Assembly (NCBI RefSeq): GCF_963576615.1 | Contig: NC_088711.1 | Location: 12,323,869 to 12,387,868 of the forward strand | Origin: Watersipora subatra | Taxonomy: Eukaryota; Bryozoa; Gymnolaemata; Cheilostomatida; Watersiporidae | Length of the DNA stretch: 64,000 bases | Direction: 5' to 3' | Part shown: positions 47,001 through 59,000 of the stretch, piece after piece | Layout of the letters: every line of letters starts with the position of its first letter | Position numbering within the stretch: the first letter of the stretch is position 1 | The notes under the pieces: generated by a model | The model's database searches: none | The model's input: only the letters and a program-made list of their open reading frames with translations | What the model was told of the DNA's origin: nothing | Translations under genes and position numbers: made by a program

Positions 47001-50000
47001 TCTATATCAAGTGATATTCTGTAGTTTATGTATGTCTTGTCTGTATCAAGTGATAGTCTGTAGTTTATGTATGTCTTGTCTGTATCAATTGATAGTCTGT
47101 AGTTTATGTATGTCTTATTTGTATCAAGTGATAGTCTGTAGTTTATGTATATCTTGTTTGTATCAAGTGATAGTCTGTAGTTTATGTATGTCTTGTCTGT
47201 ATCAATTGATAGTCTGTAGTTTATGTATGTCTTATTTGTATCAAGTGATAGTCTGTAGTTTATGTATATCTTGTTTGTATCAAGTGATAGTCTGTAGTTT
47301 ATGTATGTCTTGTTTGTATCAAGTGATAGTCTGTAGTTTATGTATGTCTTGTCTGTATCAAATGATAGTCTGTAGTTTATGTATATCTTGTCTGTATCAA
47401 TTGATAGTCTGTAGTTTATGTATATCTTGTTTGTATCAAGTGATAGTCTGTAGTTTATGTATGTCTTGTCTGTATCAAGTGATAGTCTGTAGTTTATGTA
47501 TATCTTGTTTGTATCAAGTGATAGTCTGTAGTTTATGTATGTCTTGTTTGTATCAAGTGATAGTCTGTAGTTTATGTATGTCTTGTCTGTATCAAGTGAT
47601 AGTCTGTAGTTTATGTATATCTTGTTTGTATCAATTGATAGTCTGTAGTTTATGTATATCTTGTCTGTATCAATTGATAGTCTGTAGTTTATGTATATCT
47701 TGTTTGTATCAAGTGATAGTCTGTAGTTTATGTATGTCTTGTCTGTATCAATTGATAGTCTGTAGTTTATGTATGTCTTATTTGTATCAAGTGATAGTCT
47801 GTAGTTTATGTATATCTTGTCTGTATCAATTGATAGTCTGTAGTTTATGTATATCTTGTCTGTATCAAGTGATAGTCTGTAGTTTATGTATGTCTTGTCT
47901 GTATCAATTGATAGTCTGTAGTTTATGTATGTCTTATTTGTATCAAGTGATAGTCTGTAGTTTATGTATATCTTGTTTGTATCAAGTGATAGTCTGTAGT
48001 TTATGTATGTCTTGTTTGTATCAAGTGATAGTCTGTAGTTTATGTATGTCTTGTCTGTATCAAGTGATAGTCTGTAGTTTATGTATATCTTGTTTGTATC
48101 AATTGATAGTCTGTAGTTTATGTATATCTTGTCTGTATCAATTGATAGTCTGTAGTTTATGTATGTCTGGTCTGTATCAATAGATAGTCTGTAGTTTATG
48201 TATGTCTTGTCTGTATCAAATGATAGTCTGTAGTTTATGTATATCTTGTCTGTATCAATTGATAGTCTGTAGTTTATGTATATCTTGTTTGTATCAAGTG
48301 ATAGTCTGTAGTTTATGTATGTCTTGTCTGTATCAAGTGATAGTCTGTAGTTTATGTATATCTTGTTTGTATCAATTGATAGTCTGTAGTTTATGTATAT
48401 CTTGTCTGTATCAATTGATAGTCTGTAGTTTATGTATATCTTGTTTATATCAAGTGATAGTCTGTAGTTTATGTATATCTTGTCTGTATCAATTGATAGT
48501 CTGTAGTTTATGTATGTCTGGTCTGTATCAATAGATAGTCTGTAGTTTATGTATGTCTTGTCTGTATCAAATGATAGTCTGTAGTTTATGTATATCTTGT
48601 CTGTATCAATTGATAGTCTGTAGTTTATGTATATCTTGTTTGTATCAAGTGATAGTCTGTAGTTTATGTATGTCTTGTCTGTATCAAGTGATAGTCTGTA
48701 GTTTATGTATGTCTGGTCTGTATCAATAGATAGTCTGTAGTTTATGTATGTCTTGTCTGTATCAAATGATAGTCTGTAGTTTATGTATATCTTGTCTGTA
48801 TCAATTGATAGTCTGTAGTTTATGTATATCTTGTTTGTATCAAGTGATAGTCTGTAGTTTATGTATGTCTTGTCTGTATCAAATGATAGTCTGTAGTTTA
48901 TGTATATCTTGTTTGTATCAATTGATAGTCTGTAGTTTATGTATATCTTGTCTGTATCAATTGATAGTCTGTAGTTTATGTATGTCTGGTCTGTATCAAT
49001 AGATAGTCTGTAGTTTATGTATGTCTTGTCTGTATCAAATGATAGTCTGTAGTTTATGTATATCTTGTCTGTATCAATTGATAGTCTGTAGTTTATGTAT
49101 ATCTTGTTTGTATCAAGTGATAGTCTGTAGTTTATGTATGTCTTGTCTGTATCAAGTGATAGTCTGTAGTTTATGTATATCTTGTTTGTATCAATTGATA
49201 GTCTGTAGTTTATGTATATCTTGTCTGTATCAATTGATAGTCTGTAGTTTATGTATGTCTGGTCTGTATCAATAGATAGTCTGTAGTTTATGTATGTCTT
49301 GTCTGTATCAAATGATAGTCTGTAGTTTATGTATGTCTGGTCTGTATCAATTGATAGTCTTTAGTTTATGTATTTCTTGTTTGTATTAAGTGATAGTCTG
49401 TAGTTTATGTATGTCTTGTCTGTATCAAGTGATAGTCTGTAGTTCATGCAATAGAAAATTATTCGACAAATTGCCTAATATTTGAGATTTTAAACTGTAT
49501 GGATATTTGATGTATTATATTAGCCAAATGCTTGTTTGAAATAAAATTTGTTAAAAAATTTGTGATTTCCTCGTTTCTGATTAGCTCCGATCAACACTGG
49601 TCTAAATTCGAATGCTTTGCAACCATAGTTCATAGTTAATATCATATAATGGCATATAGTACTTTGCTGTATGTAACAGATTACATGAACATATCGTTCA
49701 TTACTGAATGTAACAGATTACATAAACATATCATACCTTTGTTCTACGTAACAGATTTCAATTTTTTTTAATAATTGTCTAATAAATGAATTTTGTGATA
49801 ATATTCTCTAATTATATTATTTTTAATGTTATTGACTATGAATAGACTCTGGTTGTGTTGTTGTTGATATTGTTTAAACTGTGGTTACAGTTCACACCAT
49901 GGATGAGCTCAAATTGACAGGAAACTGCTTGCGTGGATCTAGACCAATTTTATCCTTTGAAAAGGTGAATGTCCCTAGAGCTCGAGCATATATCATCTAC

Positions 50001-53000
50001 ATGTATATCATAATATCATCTACGAAACTGATTTTTTGGCTAAGGCATAGTCGCCTTACATAAAACTAGTCACTAGATAGAATGGCTTGTTGTTACTTTT
50101 GTTTGTGATATGTTCCAAACTATAAAAAATTTGACAAAATTTTATAATATATTTCAAATTTTATTAAACTCAGTGTGTATTACACATTTGTCTTTGAGGT
50201 TGGAAGAACTTCTTTTTTGAGTTTCAGCCTCATGTAAGTCTATCAGCTACAGATATAACTCTGATAAGCCTTTATTGAAAAGTGGTATTAATACCTTTGT
50301 TTCTTTACTATAGTCACATGTACAAACAACCTAAGTTGTCAATTAATACTCGGTCAGTTTTTGTCCCTGTGATAACAATAAAATAGTGCTAAAAACAAAA
50401 TGTGTGCGCGTTGAACGTTACGCTCTGTAATGATGTTGAAGTTGTCCCCTTTTTATTACAGGTGTGATCAGTTAGTTTGCTTACCGGTTTCTTTCACGCA
50501 TAATAAATCACTCAGTTATTAATTTATAAAATTGTTCAACAAAATATGATGCTTTTAACATTTTAGGAATTAACAAACATTCTGTGACACAGCCAAACTT
50601 CAATATACAAAATTGAATCGTCAAGTATGAGAGCGAATATTTCCATAAACATACGCTGTACACGGTTTAATTCATTTGACAGCCATTAAAAAACCAACCT
50701 CAACTATTTCGAGTGTCTACATATAAAATTGAAACAAACGCATTATATGAAACTAAATATAAATGAATAGTTGTAAATAGACCTAAATTTAAAAACTAAA
50801 TTAATCCAGTACTAAAAGTTAATAGTTTTGTTTGTTAAGAAGTTTTGTTTTCTATGATTTGAAATTACTCATATATCAGTTGTCTTGCTGTGATTCAGTC
50901 TTGATTTTCCCATCTCTGTTATGTTTCTCCTCATGATAACTTTTTGACCCTTCTGTATACTTTATCCCAGGCATTTGACTCGGTTCCACATTACCAACTG
51001 CTGAAAGAGCTTTTCACACAGATATTCGGGACGCCCAATAACCACCCTAAAAGCCAGCCGTTCGTGGATAATGTCTATACATTCTCAATATGCGACAATC
51101 GTATTTGGTTCCGGAACTTTCAAATAGTGGAGGAGTCTGGGTCTTTGGTTGAGATAGGTGAGCGTGCTTGTGAGATGGTGAAGCTTTTGAAATTAGGGAT
51201 TTTTCTCACAAAATATTGAATGATGTAAAGCTTCTTATAATAATGGTGGGAATTGCATGTCTCTGAGTAGTAAATACATAGAATCAATCCGATATGTTGG
51301 TACTTAGTAGTACATGTAACAGCGTTAATCGTACTAGTAACAGTGATAATCGTACATGTAACAGTGTTAATCGTACTACTAACAGTGTTAATCGTACTAG
51401 TAACAGTGTTAATCGTACATGTAACAGTGGTAATCGTACTAGTGACAGTAATAATCGTACTAGTAACAGTGTTAATCGTACTAGTAACAGTGATAATCGT
51501 ACTAGTAACAGTGTTAATCGTACTAGTAACAGTGTTAATCGTACTAGTAGCAGTGATAATCGTACTAGTAACAGTGATAATCGTACTAGTAACAATAATA
51601 ATCGTACTAGTAACAGTAATAATTGTACTAGTAACAGTGATAATCGTACTAGTAACAGTGATAATCGTACTAGTAACAATAATAATCGTACTAGTAACAG
51701 TGATAATCGTACTAGTAACAGCGTTAATCGTACATGTAACAGTGTTAATCGTACTACTAACAGTGTTAATCGTACTAGTAACAGTGTTAATCGTACATGT
51801 AACAGTGGTAATCGTACTAGTAACAGTAATAATCGTACTAGTAACAGTGTTAATCGTACTAGTAACAGTGATAATCGTACTAGTAACAGTGTTAATCGTA
51901 CTAGTAACAGTGTTAATCGTACTAGTAGCAGTGATAATCGTACTAGTAACAGTGATAATCGTACTAGTAACAATAATAATCGTACTAGTAACAGTAATAA
52001 TTGTACTAGTAACAGTGATAATCGTACTAGTAACAGTGTTAATCGTACTAGTAACAGTGTTAATCGTATTAGTAACAGTGTTAAACGTACTAGTAACAGT
52101 GTTAATCGTACTAGTAACAGTGTTAATCGTACTAGTAACAGTGTTAATCGTACTAGTAACAGTGTTAATCGTACTAGTAACAGTGTTAATCGTACTAGTA
52201 ACAGTAATAATTGTAGTAATATTCTGAGCAGCAAATGAAAAAATGAACTTTACCTTGCCAGTTCACCAATGTTTGACATATAATTAATCTATATCTATAA
52301 AACTCAATATTTGTTTTCTATCATTATATCCAGCGATTTTCGATTAAAATTTAGCTATAAAAAATTTCCACCGTACTGGAATTGAACTGATGACGATTGC
52401 AATTGCAGTTTGCAAACGCGCACACCTAACCGCAAGGCTAAGCCTCTGTTATCATAGTAAGCTCATCTACGATATCCTTACCGCGATTGAAGCTAAACAT
52501 GTACGATTTGTTATGAATTAATATTACCTTTTGCATTTGTTCTTTTGAATTTTTTAAAAAGCCATTTCAAAATCCATCAGTAATTTTCTTTATTTGTAAT
52601 TTTCAATTGTGTCATTTCGATTTCAAATGTTCCGTTACAGTGCAACTGTAACGGCGCAATTTAAATCTTCGATTCCCGGTTATTGCAAAGGGCAATGGCT
52701 AAAAGTTGTAAAACGAAAAAATGTTCAAATGGACATTCTCGAGTAGGAATTGCCTATACATTCTCTCTCAGTTCGATCAGACAGAGTCTCGTGCATTTCA
52801 CTAATGCATTTATATTTGATACCTCATTTTTGCTTTTGTGCCAGTATCGACTGTCGAGAATTACCAGTATCCTCGTATGTACAATTTTGATGGATGGCTT
52901 CTGCGGAAACAGTAACCTTTTTTATACACACCCTTCTATGTACTCTTTGTTATTATTGATTCAACATATTCGTGATTTGTATTCTGTTTTATTTGTTCGT

Positions 53001-56000
53001 TTTAATTGTACAGTGCACCCTCGAGATACGATGTTAATCCGTTCCACGGCTAGCATCGTATGGCGAAAAAATCGTATGTCCGGGTATAGAAACCATTGTA
53101 ATTATACAATGGAAAAATGCAAGGTAAAAATCGTCCAAATTTTTATAAAAATGCGATACATATTGAAAATTAGTAACAAAATAGTATGTTAATTTATGTT
53201 TTAGTATGTATTTTAAATTAGTTTACTGAATTTCAACTTATTATCACGAAATTTTATCCTTCATAAGTTTCTATCTTCACTTTTATTATAAGATTTAGTG
53301 TGTCTGGTTGAAACCTTTTTCAACCAGAGTTCAATACGAAAGGCCGAGCGATGCAGTTATCGAAAGCGGCCTCGCACACACCTGACCATTTAATGGCTAC
53401 CGAAAAGAAAAATGAAATTTTATTTACTATTATACAGGACGTACATACCTTCGGAGTAACGTGACTTGAGCTGGTACATGTTGCGAATAAAGCAGAGAGG
53501 AGGTAAAAACGTAGCAATGTTAATTATGTTGCTGTACACTTGAAGGTTAATTTAATACGTAATGAAATGGAATTTTTAGCAGGCGAAAGAAAGTTGTCTA
53601 GTCCTGTCCAATTTTTCTTCTGATTTAAAAGAAAAGATGCTGGTGCAATGCAGAAAACTGCTAGCTTGCTAACGCTTGTAGAAGGATCCAAAGAAGGTGT
53701 TACTGTAGTTTTTCTTGTATGAAACGTGCTCAAGAATCAATATAACCATACGTACAAAGTTTGTACGTATTTATACGCTAGGGGACAAGGCTCTAACAAG
53801 TTTCAGAAAGTAATGTGAATGCATCAACTATCTTGAGTAGCTAGTTCTATGAGTTACATACAAACGATGAATTGTATTCACATAGGAGATAACAAGCCCA
53901 TCTGCAAAAACATGGTTAAACAAGAAAATAAAACAAAATCAAAAGGAAACAAATAAAATGAATAAAATATGAAAACGGGCCACACAAGAGATAAATAATA
54001 TATATTATACATGTATTGTTTTAATGTACCATTCCACATCAGTAAATTAAACACTTGAAACATTTCTGCCAATGTGGGGGTTTTCTGTATCTTCTATCTC
54101 CTCTACCTTATTAATTGGTTGCTCCTTTTGAATGCCGATCGCGTGCATGGCCTTCTAACTCCTTCAAATCTTCAGTCGTAAGCTTCTTCTTGTGCTTGCT
54201 TTAATGGAGTTCTTTTTTAATAATAATTGCAAATGCTGATTGGTTGCAATCATATTCCTTGGCAATGTTTATAATACGGATGCCTTCTTCTTATTTACAA
54301 CATCCAACTTCGTTGACATAGAAATCATTTTGCCTTCGTTTTGTGTCAGTCTCAGATTCCATAGCTAACGAATTAAGTGTAGATACTCGTAGTTATATAC
54401 GTATGCTGACTAAAAGTTTATAGTAAAAGATATTATAACGCTACAAATGAATATTTCCTCTGCCTTGAGTATTTTACACGAAATTTTCCACGCGGAATTC
54501 TGACATAGAGAAATCGATCATCGTGTCTCTTCTAAACGTTTGGAAAATGTTTTCGGCGTACTATGTTTCGGTGTCTTTTTTTATTTCGACGTGCGTTATG
54601 AGCACACCGACCGCCAAATTTTAACTCGGGCGAAACTTTTCTCACAATCGTATGGTGAAATAAAATTCGTATAGCGAGGTGAAGATCTCACAATGTTTGA
54701 CTTCGTAAGGTGGAAAAATCGTATATCAGGGTAATCGTATCTCGAGGGTACACTGTATTAGTATCAATCCACTTGTTATTGTAACAAACCATACTTTATC
54801 TAGCCATTACCTGGTAATTATTTCACATTTAAATACCTTTACAGCTGTTCTAGTTTTTCTCTTGATTTATTTGAACCGCACAAAACACTTTTCTCATGAT
54901 ATGAAGTTTAAAAGTTATGATGGTAATGTTAAATAAAAGTGAATTTTCTATGCAAAGGTTTGTTTATTACCTAGTTATATAGACTAGTTATATAGTGTAT
55001 CCAACAGTCTATATATATATATAAATCTCAGTGTCTGTCTTTTGTTCAACCCTGTGTCCAGTTATCTGTTAGGTAAATCTATATGCATATAAAAGAGTAT
55101 ATCTAGCTTTTCAGCATATTGTATTTATGCCTGTATCTATCCTACAGGCCCGCGATTCGTTCTTAACCCAGTCAAAATCTTTGCTGGTAGTTTTGGAGGA
55201 GCGACTCTTTGGCAAAATCCCCACTACACTTCACCTAATTTGGTAAGAGGCTTTTAATAAGCTTGTTCTTGCACACGGCCTATCTCCCTGCATCTCTATG
55301 TACTTGATGAAAAGACTCGCTTTGTTCTCTAATGACTGCACTGTAATCCTCATCTGATATTGTAACATAAACACAGCTGGTTTTTATTTTTTTCTACATC
55401 TGTATATATATCTCAGTGTTTTTTTTCAATCCCTGTGACAGTTATAGCAATTTTAATCTAGCAATGAAAAATCCGCATGGCACTAGATCTGATCTCGGGA
55501 CCTTCAGATTTATAGGTGACGAAGTTAACCATTAAGCTACACGGAATACAATAGATTTATTGGGTCATTAGTCATTACATCGATTAAGATACTCACGCTT
55601 AAATCACTTCCTTGGGGTTATTAACTAGCACTGTTGACTGTAACGATTATTAAGCTGGCCCAAAACTCGGGTATTGTTTTAGTAAAGATTTTAGTAAAAA
55701 TCTCCAGCTTTCCAGGAAAGTTACTCAAATTCATTAGGTAATTATTCTATTAGCCTTGCAATGAAATGGACCCATTGGACAAATAGTCATTACATTGGTT
55801 AAAGGTTGGCGTGCAACAAAATTCACATTACAGTTATGTGGTATCAAAGGATTCACCATGTTTTATTCTGCTGTGTTGTAGGTGCAAAATATGTGAAAAT
55901 GTGATTACAAGCTCTTAAAAGCTCAAAAACGAACAGTTAATAGCCGCCATCACAAAACCCCTGTAGATTGAAATCAGTTTATTTCTCTGACATAGTCATT

Positions 56001-59000
56001 ACATTTGGTTATTGTTTTGTCACGTGATGTTCTCATGTAAATTGAAAGGCCAATAAAAGGCTCAATATAAAACTTCTCGTAGCACTAGTTCATGACAAAC
56101 ACTTTGGGTTTTACCGAAAATAATACCCTTACCAATATGCCCTTATAATATGCCTTTACCAAATATAGACGCTCGCTAGTTTACAGTTTTGCTTCGGCTT
56201 GGTCTAATCCTAATCGTCTAATCATAATCTGATTATGTGACCCATACTTCCTGCCAAACAGCGCGAATAATTTCTGCAACATTTTTCGACTATCACAAGT
56301 GACCAACAGGCTTGTCATGTTTATCAGAGGATGATATGCACTCCTTCGAGCTAAGGTTAAAAAATTAAACGAATTTTTAAGGTAGGTTTGGAAATATCAG
56401 TGCTCAAAGTAGCAGCATTAAAATGATGATGAAATAGACGCGTAAGAACAATAGACATGGTTTTATTGAATGCGTGAAGTATATTTGTGAAAATATTTCG
56501 ACGAATGAGGTTGTGTGAGAGTGTAAACAGAAGCTATCTTGTACAACTACGTTCCATTTGAGCCGTTTTGGAAAGAGATTCTAATCTACGGCGGTTTCGC
56601 GATGGCTGCGATTAACTGTTCATTTTTTAGCTTTTAAGAGCTTGTAATCACATTTCCACATATTTTGCACCTACAACACAGCAGAGTAAGACATGGTAAA
56701 TCTTTTGATATCAAATAACTGTAATGCGAATTTTGTTGCAAGTCAACCTTCAAGATACTCAAATGCACTTGCTTGGGGTTAATAATTTGCACTGGTGACC
56801 GTTACATGTAAGGATTGTTAAAGGTTGACCTGCAACAAAATTCACTTTACAGTTATTTGGTATCAAAAGATTCACCATGTCTTACCCTGTTGTGTTGTAG
56901 GTGCCAAATATGTGGAAATGTGATTACAAGCTCTTAAAAGCTCAAAAACGAAAAGCCGCCGTAGATTGGAATCTCTTTATTTCTCTGACGTTGTCATTAC
57001 AGTTTGGTTATTGTCTTGTCACGTAATGTTCTCGCTTGAATTGAAAGGCTAATAAAAAGCTCAATATAAAACCTATCGTAGCACTAGTTTATGACAAACA
57101 TTTCGGGTTTTACCGAAGACCCCGTATCAAATATAGATGCTCGCTACTTTACAGTTTTGTTTTGGCTTGGTCTAATCAGCAAGTCGTAATCTGATCATGT
57201 TACTCAATACTTCGCAAATAATTTCTGCAGCACTTTTCGAGTATCACAGGTGACCAACAGGCTCGTCATGATTATCAGACAATGATATGTACTCCTTCGA
57301 GCTAAGGTTAAAAAATTAATCAAGTTTTTATGGTAAGTTATAAGATATCGCTGCTAAAATAAACAGCGTTACAATGACGATAAAACAGACGCGTAAGAAC
57401 AATAGACATGGTTTTATTGAATGTGTGAAGTATATTTATGAAAGTATTTCGACGAATAAGAACGCAGGAAAGTGTAAACAGAAACAATCTACCACAACTA
57501 CGTCACATTTGAGCCGTTTTGGAAAGAGAATCCAAACTACGGCGGTCTCGTGTGGCTGCGATTAACTGTTCGTTTTTTAGCTTTTAACAGCTTGTAATCA
57601 CATTTCCACATATTTTGCACCTACAACACAGCAGAATAAGACATAGTGAATCTTTTGATACCAAATAACTGTAATGTGAATTTTGTTGCAAGTCATCCTT
57701 TAAGCTGGCCCAAAACGCAGGCGTTGTTTTAGTAAAGATTTTAGTAAAGATATCCAGCTTTCTGCCGTAAGTTACACAAATTCATCTAGTAATTTATACA
57801 AACCATTTTATAGGTCAGGGGTGTAGTTCGCTATTGTCATAGGGGTAGTGAGACACACCTCAACGCATTAAAAAAATTTTGAATATTATAATTCTCGTAA
57901 TTGGTTTAGTGAAGTCGTTGTTCATTATTCTGTTTAATCATCTACAGCACACTTACTGTCGTTTCTATAGAACCCAACATAGATGTCCTTAGTCCTGTCT
58001 ACTGTCTTCATTACTGATATGTTGCTATCTTACCAATCAGTAAGCAGTGACTCACTCAGCATTGGTTAGACTGCCAACAACATTACAATGTGAACTGGAA
58101 AAATGAACTTGGTTTAATCACAGTGACGCACCTACTGCAAGTTTTTACTAAAGTGGAGGATTAAAAATTTTTGTTAACCAATTTTTAAGTGTCTTTGGTT
58201 TAGCACAGCAATCTTTCATACAGCACTTCAGTAACACAGTAAATTACTGTACTTGAGATTATTAAAGTATGGCACGTTTTATGGAGTGCCCAGGAAGCTT
58301 GGGTCGAATATATGGTGGGAGATTTGATTCCCTATAATGCATAAAAAACCAGCTAACTTTTATGGTATCGCAATTCATCTATCTCTATATTCACACATAA
58401 AATCATAGACTATATTTACGAAGTTCTTGTACTGCATCAAAATCTATGTCCACTAGTCTATCATGACATCCCTTCACTTCTCAATGTCCAAAAAACGATA
58501 ATAAAACAATACATAGGCCGCACCTTTGTATAGGCCGCATAACTCAGGACGGTACTTTTTAACACGGCAGCAACTTTGCTGTTTAAAACGGAACAGTGCC
58601 TAACGGCACTGTTTCGTATTAACCGACGCTTTTTAACCCAGTGCCTAACGGAACAGTACCGTTAGGCATTGTTTCATTTTTTCTTTCACCGCTGGAGGCG
58701 CACTAACCAGAGATTCCGGTTAATGTGCCCTAGCAGTGAAAGAAAAAGCCACAGAATAGCCGCACCCTTATATAAGCCGCATGGCTCAAATCATCAGAAA
58801 AAAATAGTGGCTAATAGTCTGAAAAATACGATAGTCTAGAATCGTGTTATGGATGAATCAGACAATGACAGTTTAGTTACTTCTCAAAAGGTGCCACAAG
58901 TCTTTCTCAGGCAGCCTTTAGTAAAGCTGATTAAATAAGACCTGAATATAACTGTAGCCCCTACCCTTAGGTGAAATCAAAAGGTGTGTAACTGCGATTT

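Noticed and set aside
46993..48183. 396-codon open frame, apparent Cys/Leu-rich repeat protein
   Set aside because: It is a 39-bp minisatellite read in one frame, in an intron of BRX1, with no independent start context or codon bias.
51284..52238. Open frames of about 300 codons on both strands (NRTSNSV-type and LLLVRLT-type repeats)
   Set aside because: All are readings of one 21-bp intronic repeat; both strands being open is a product of the unit length.
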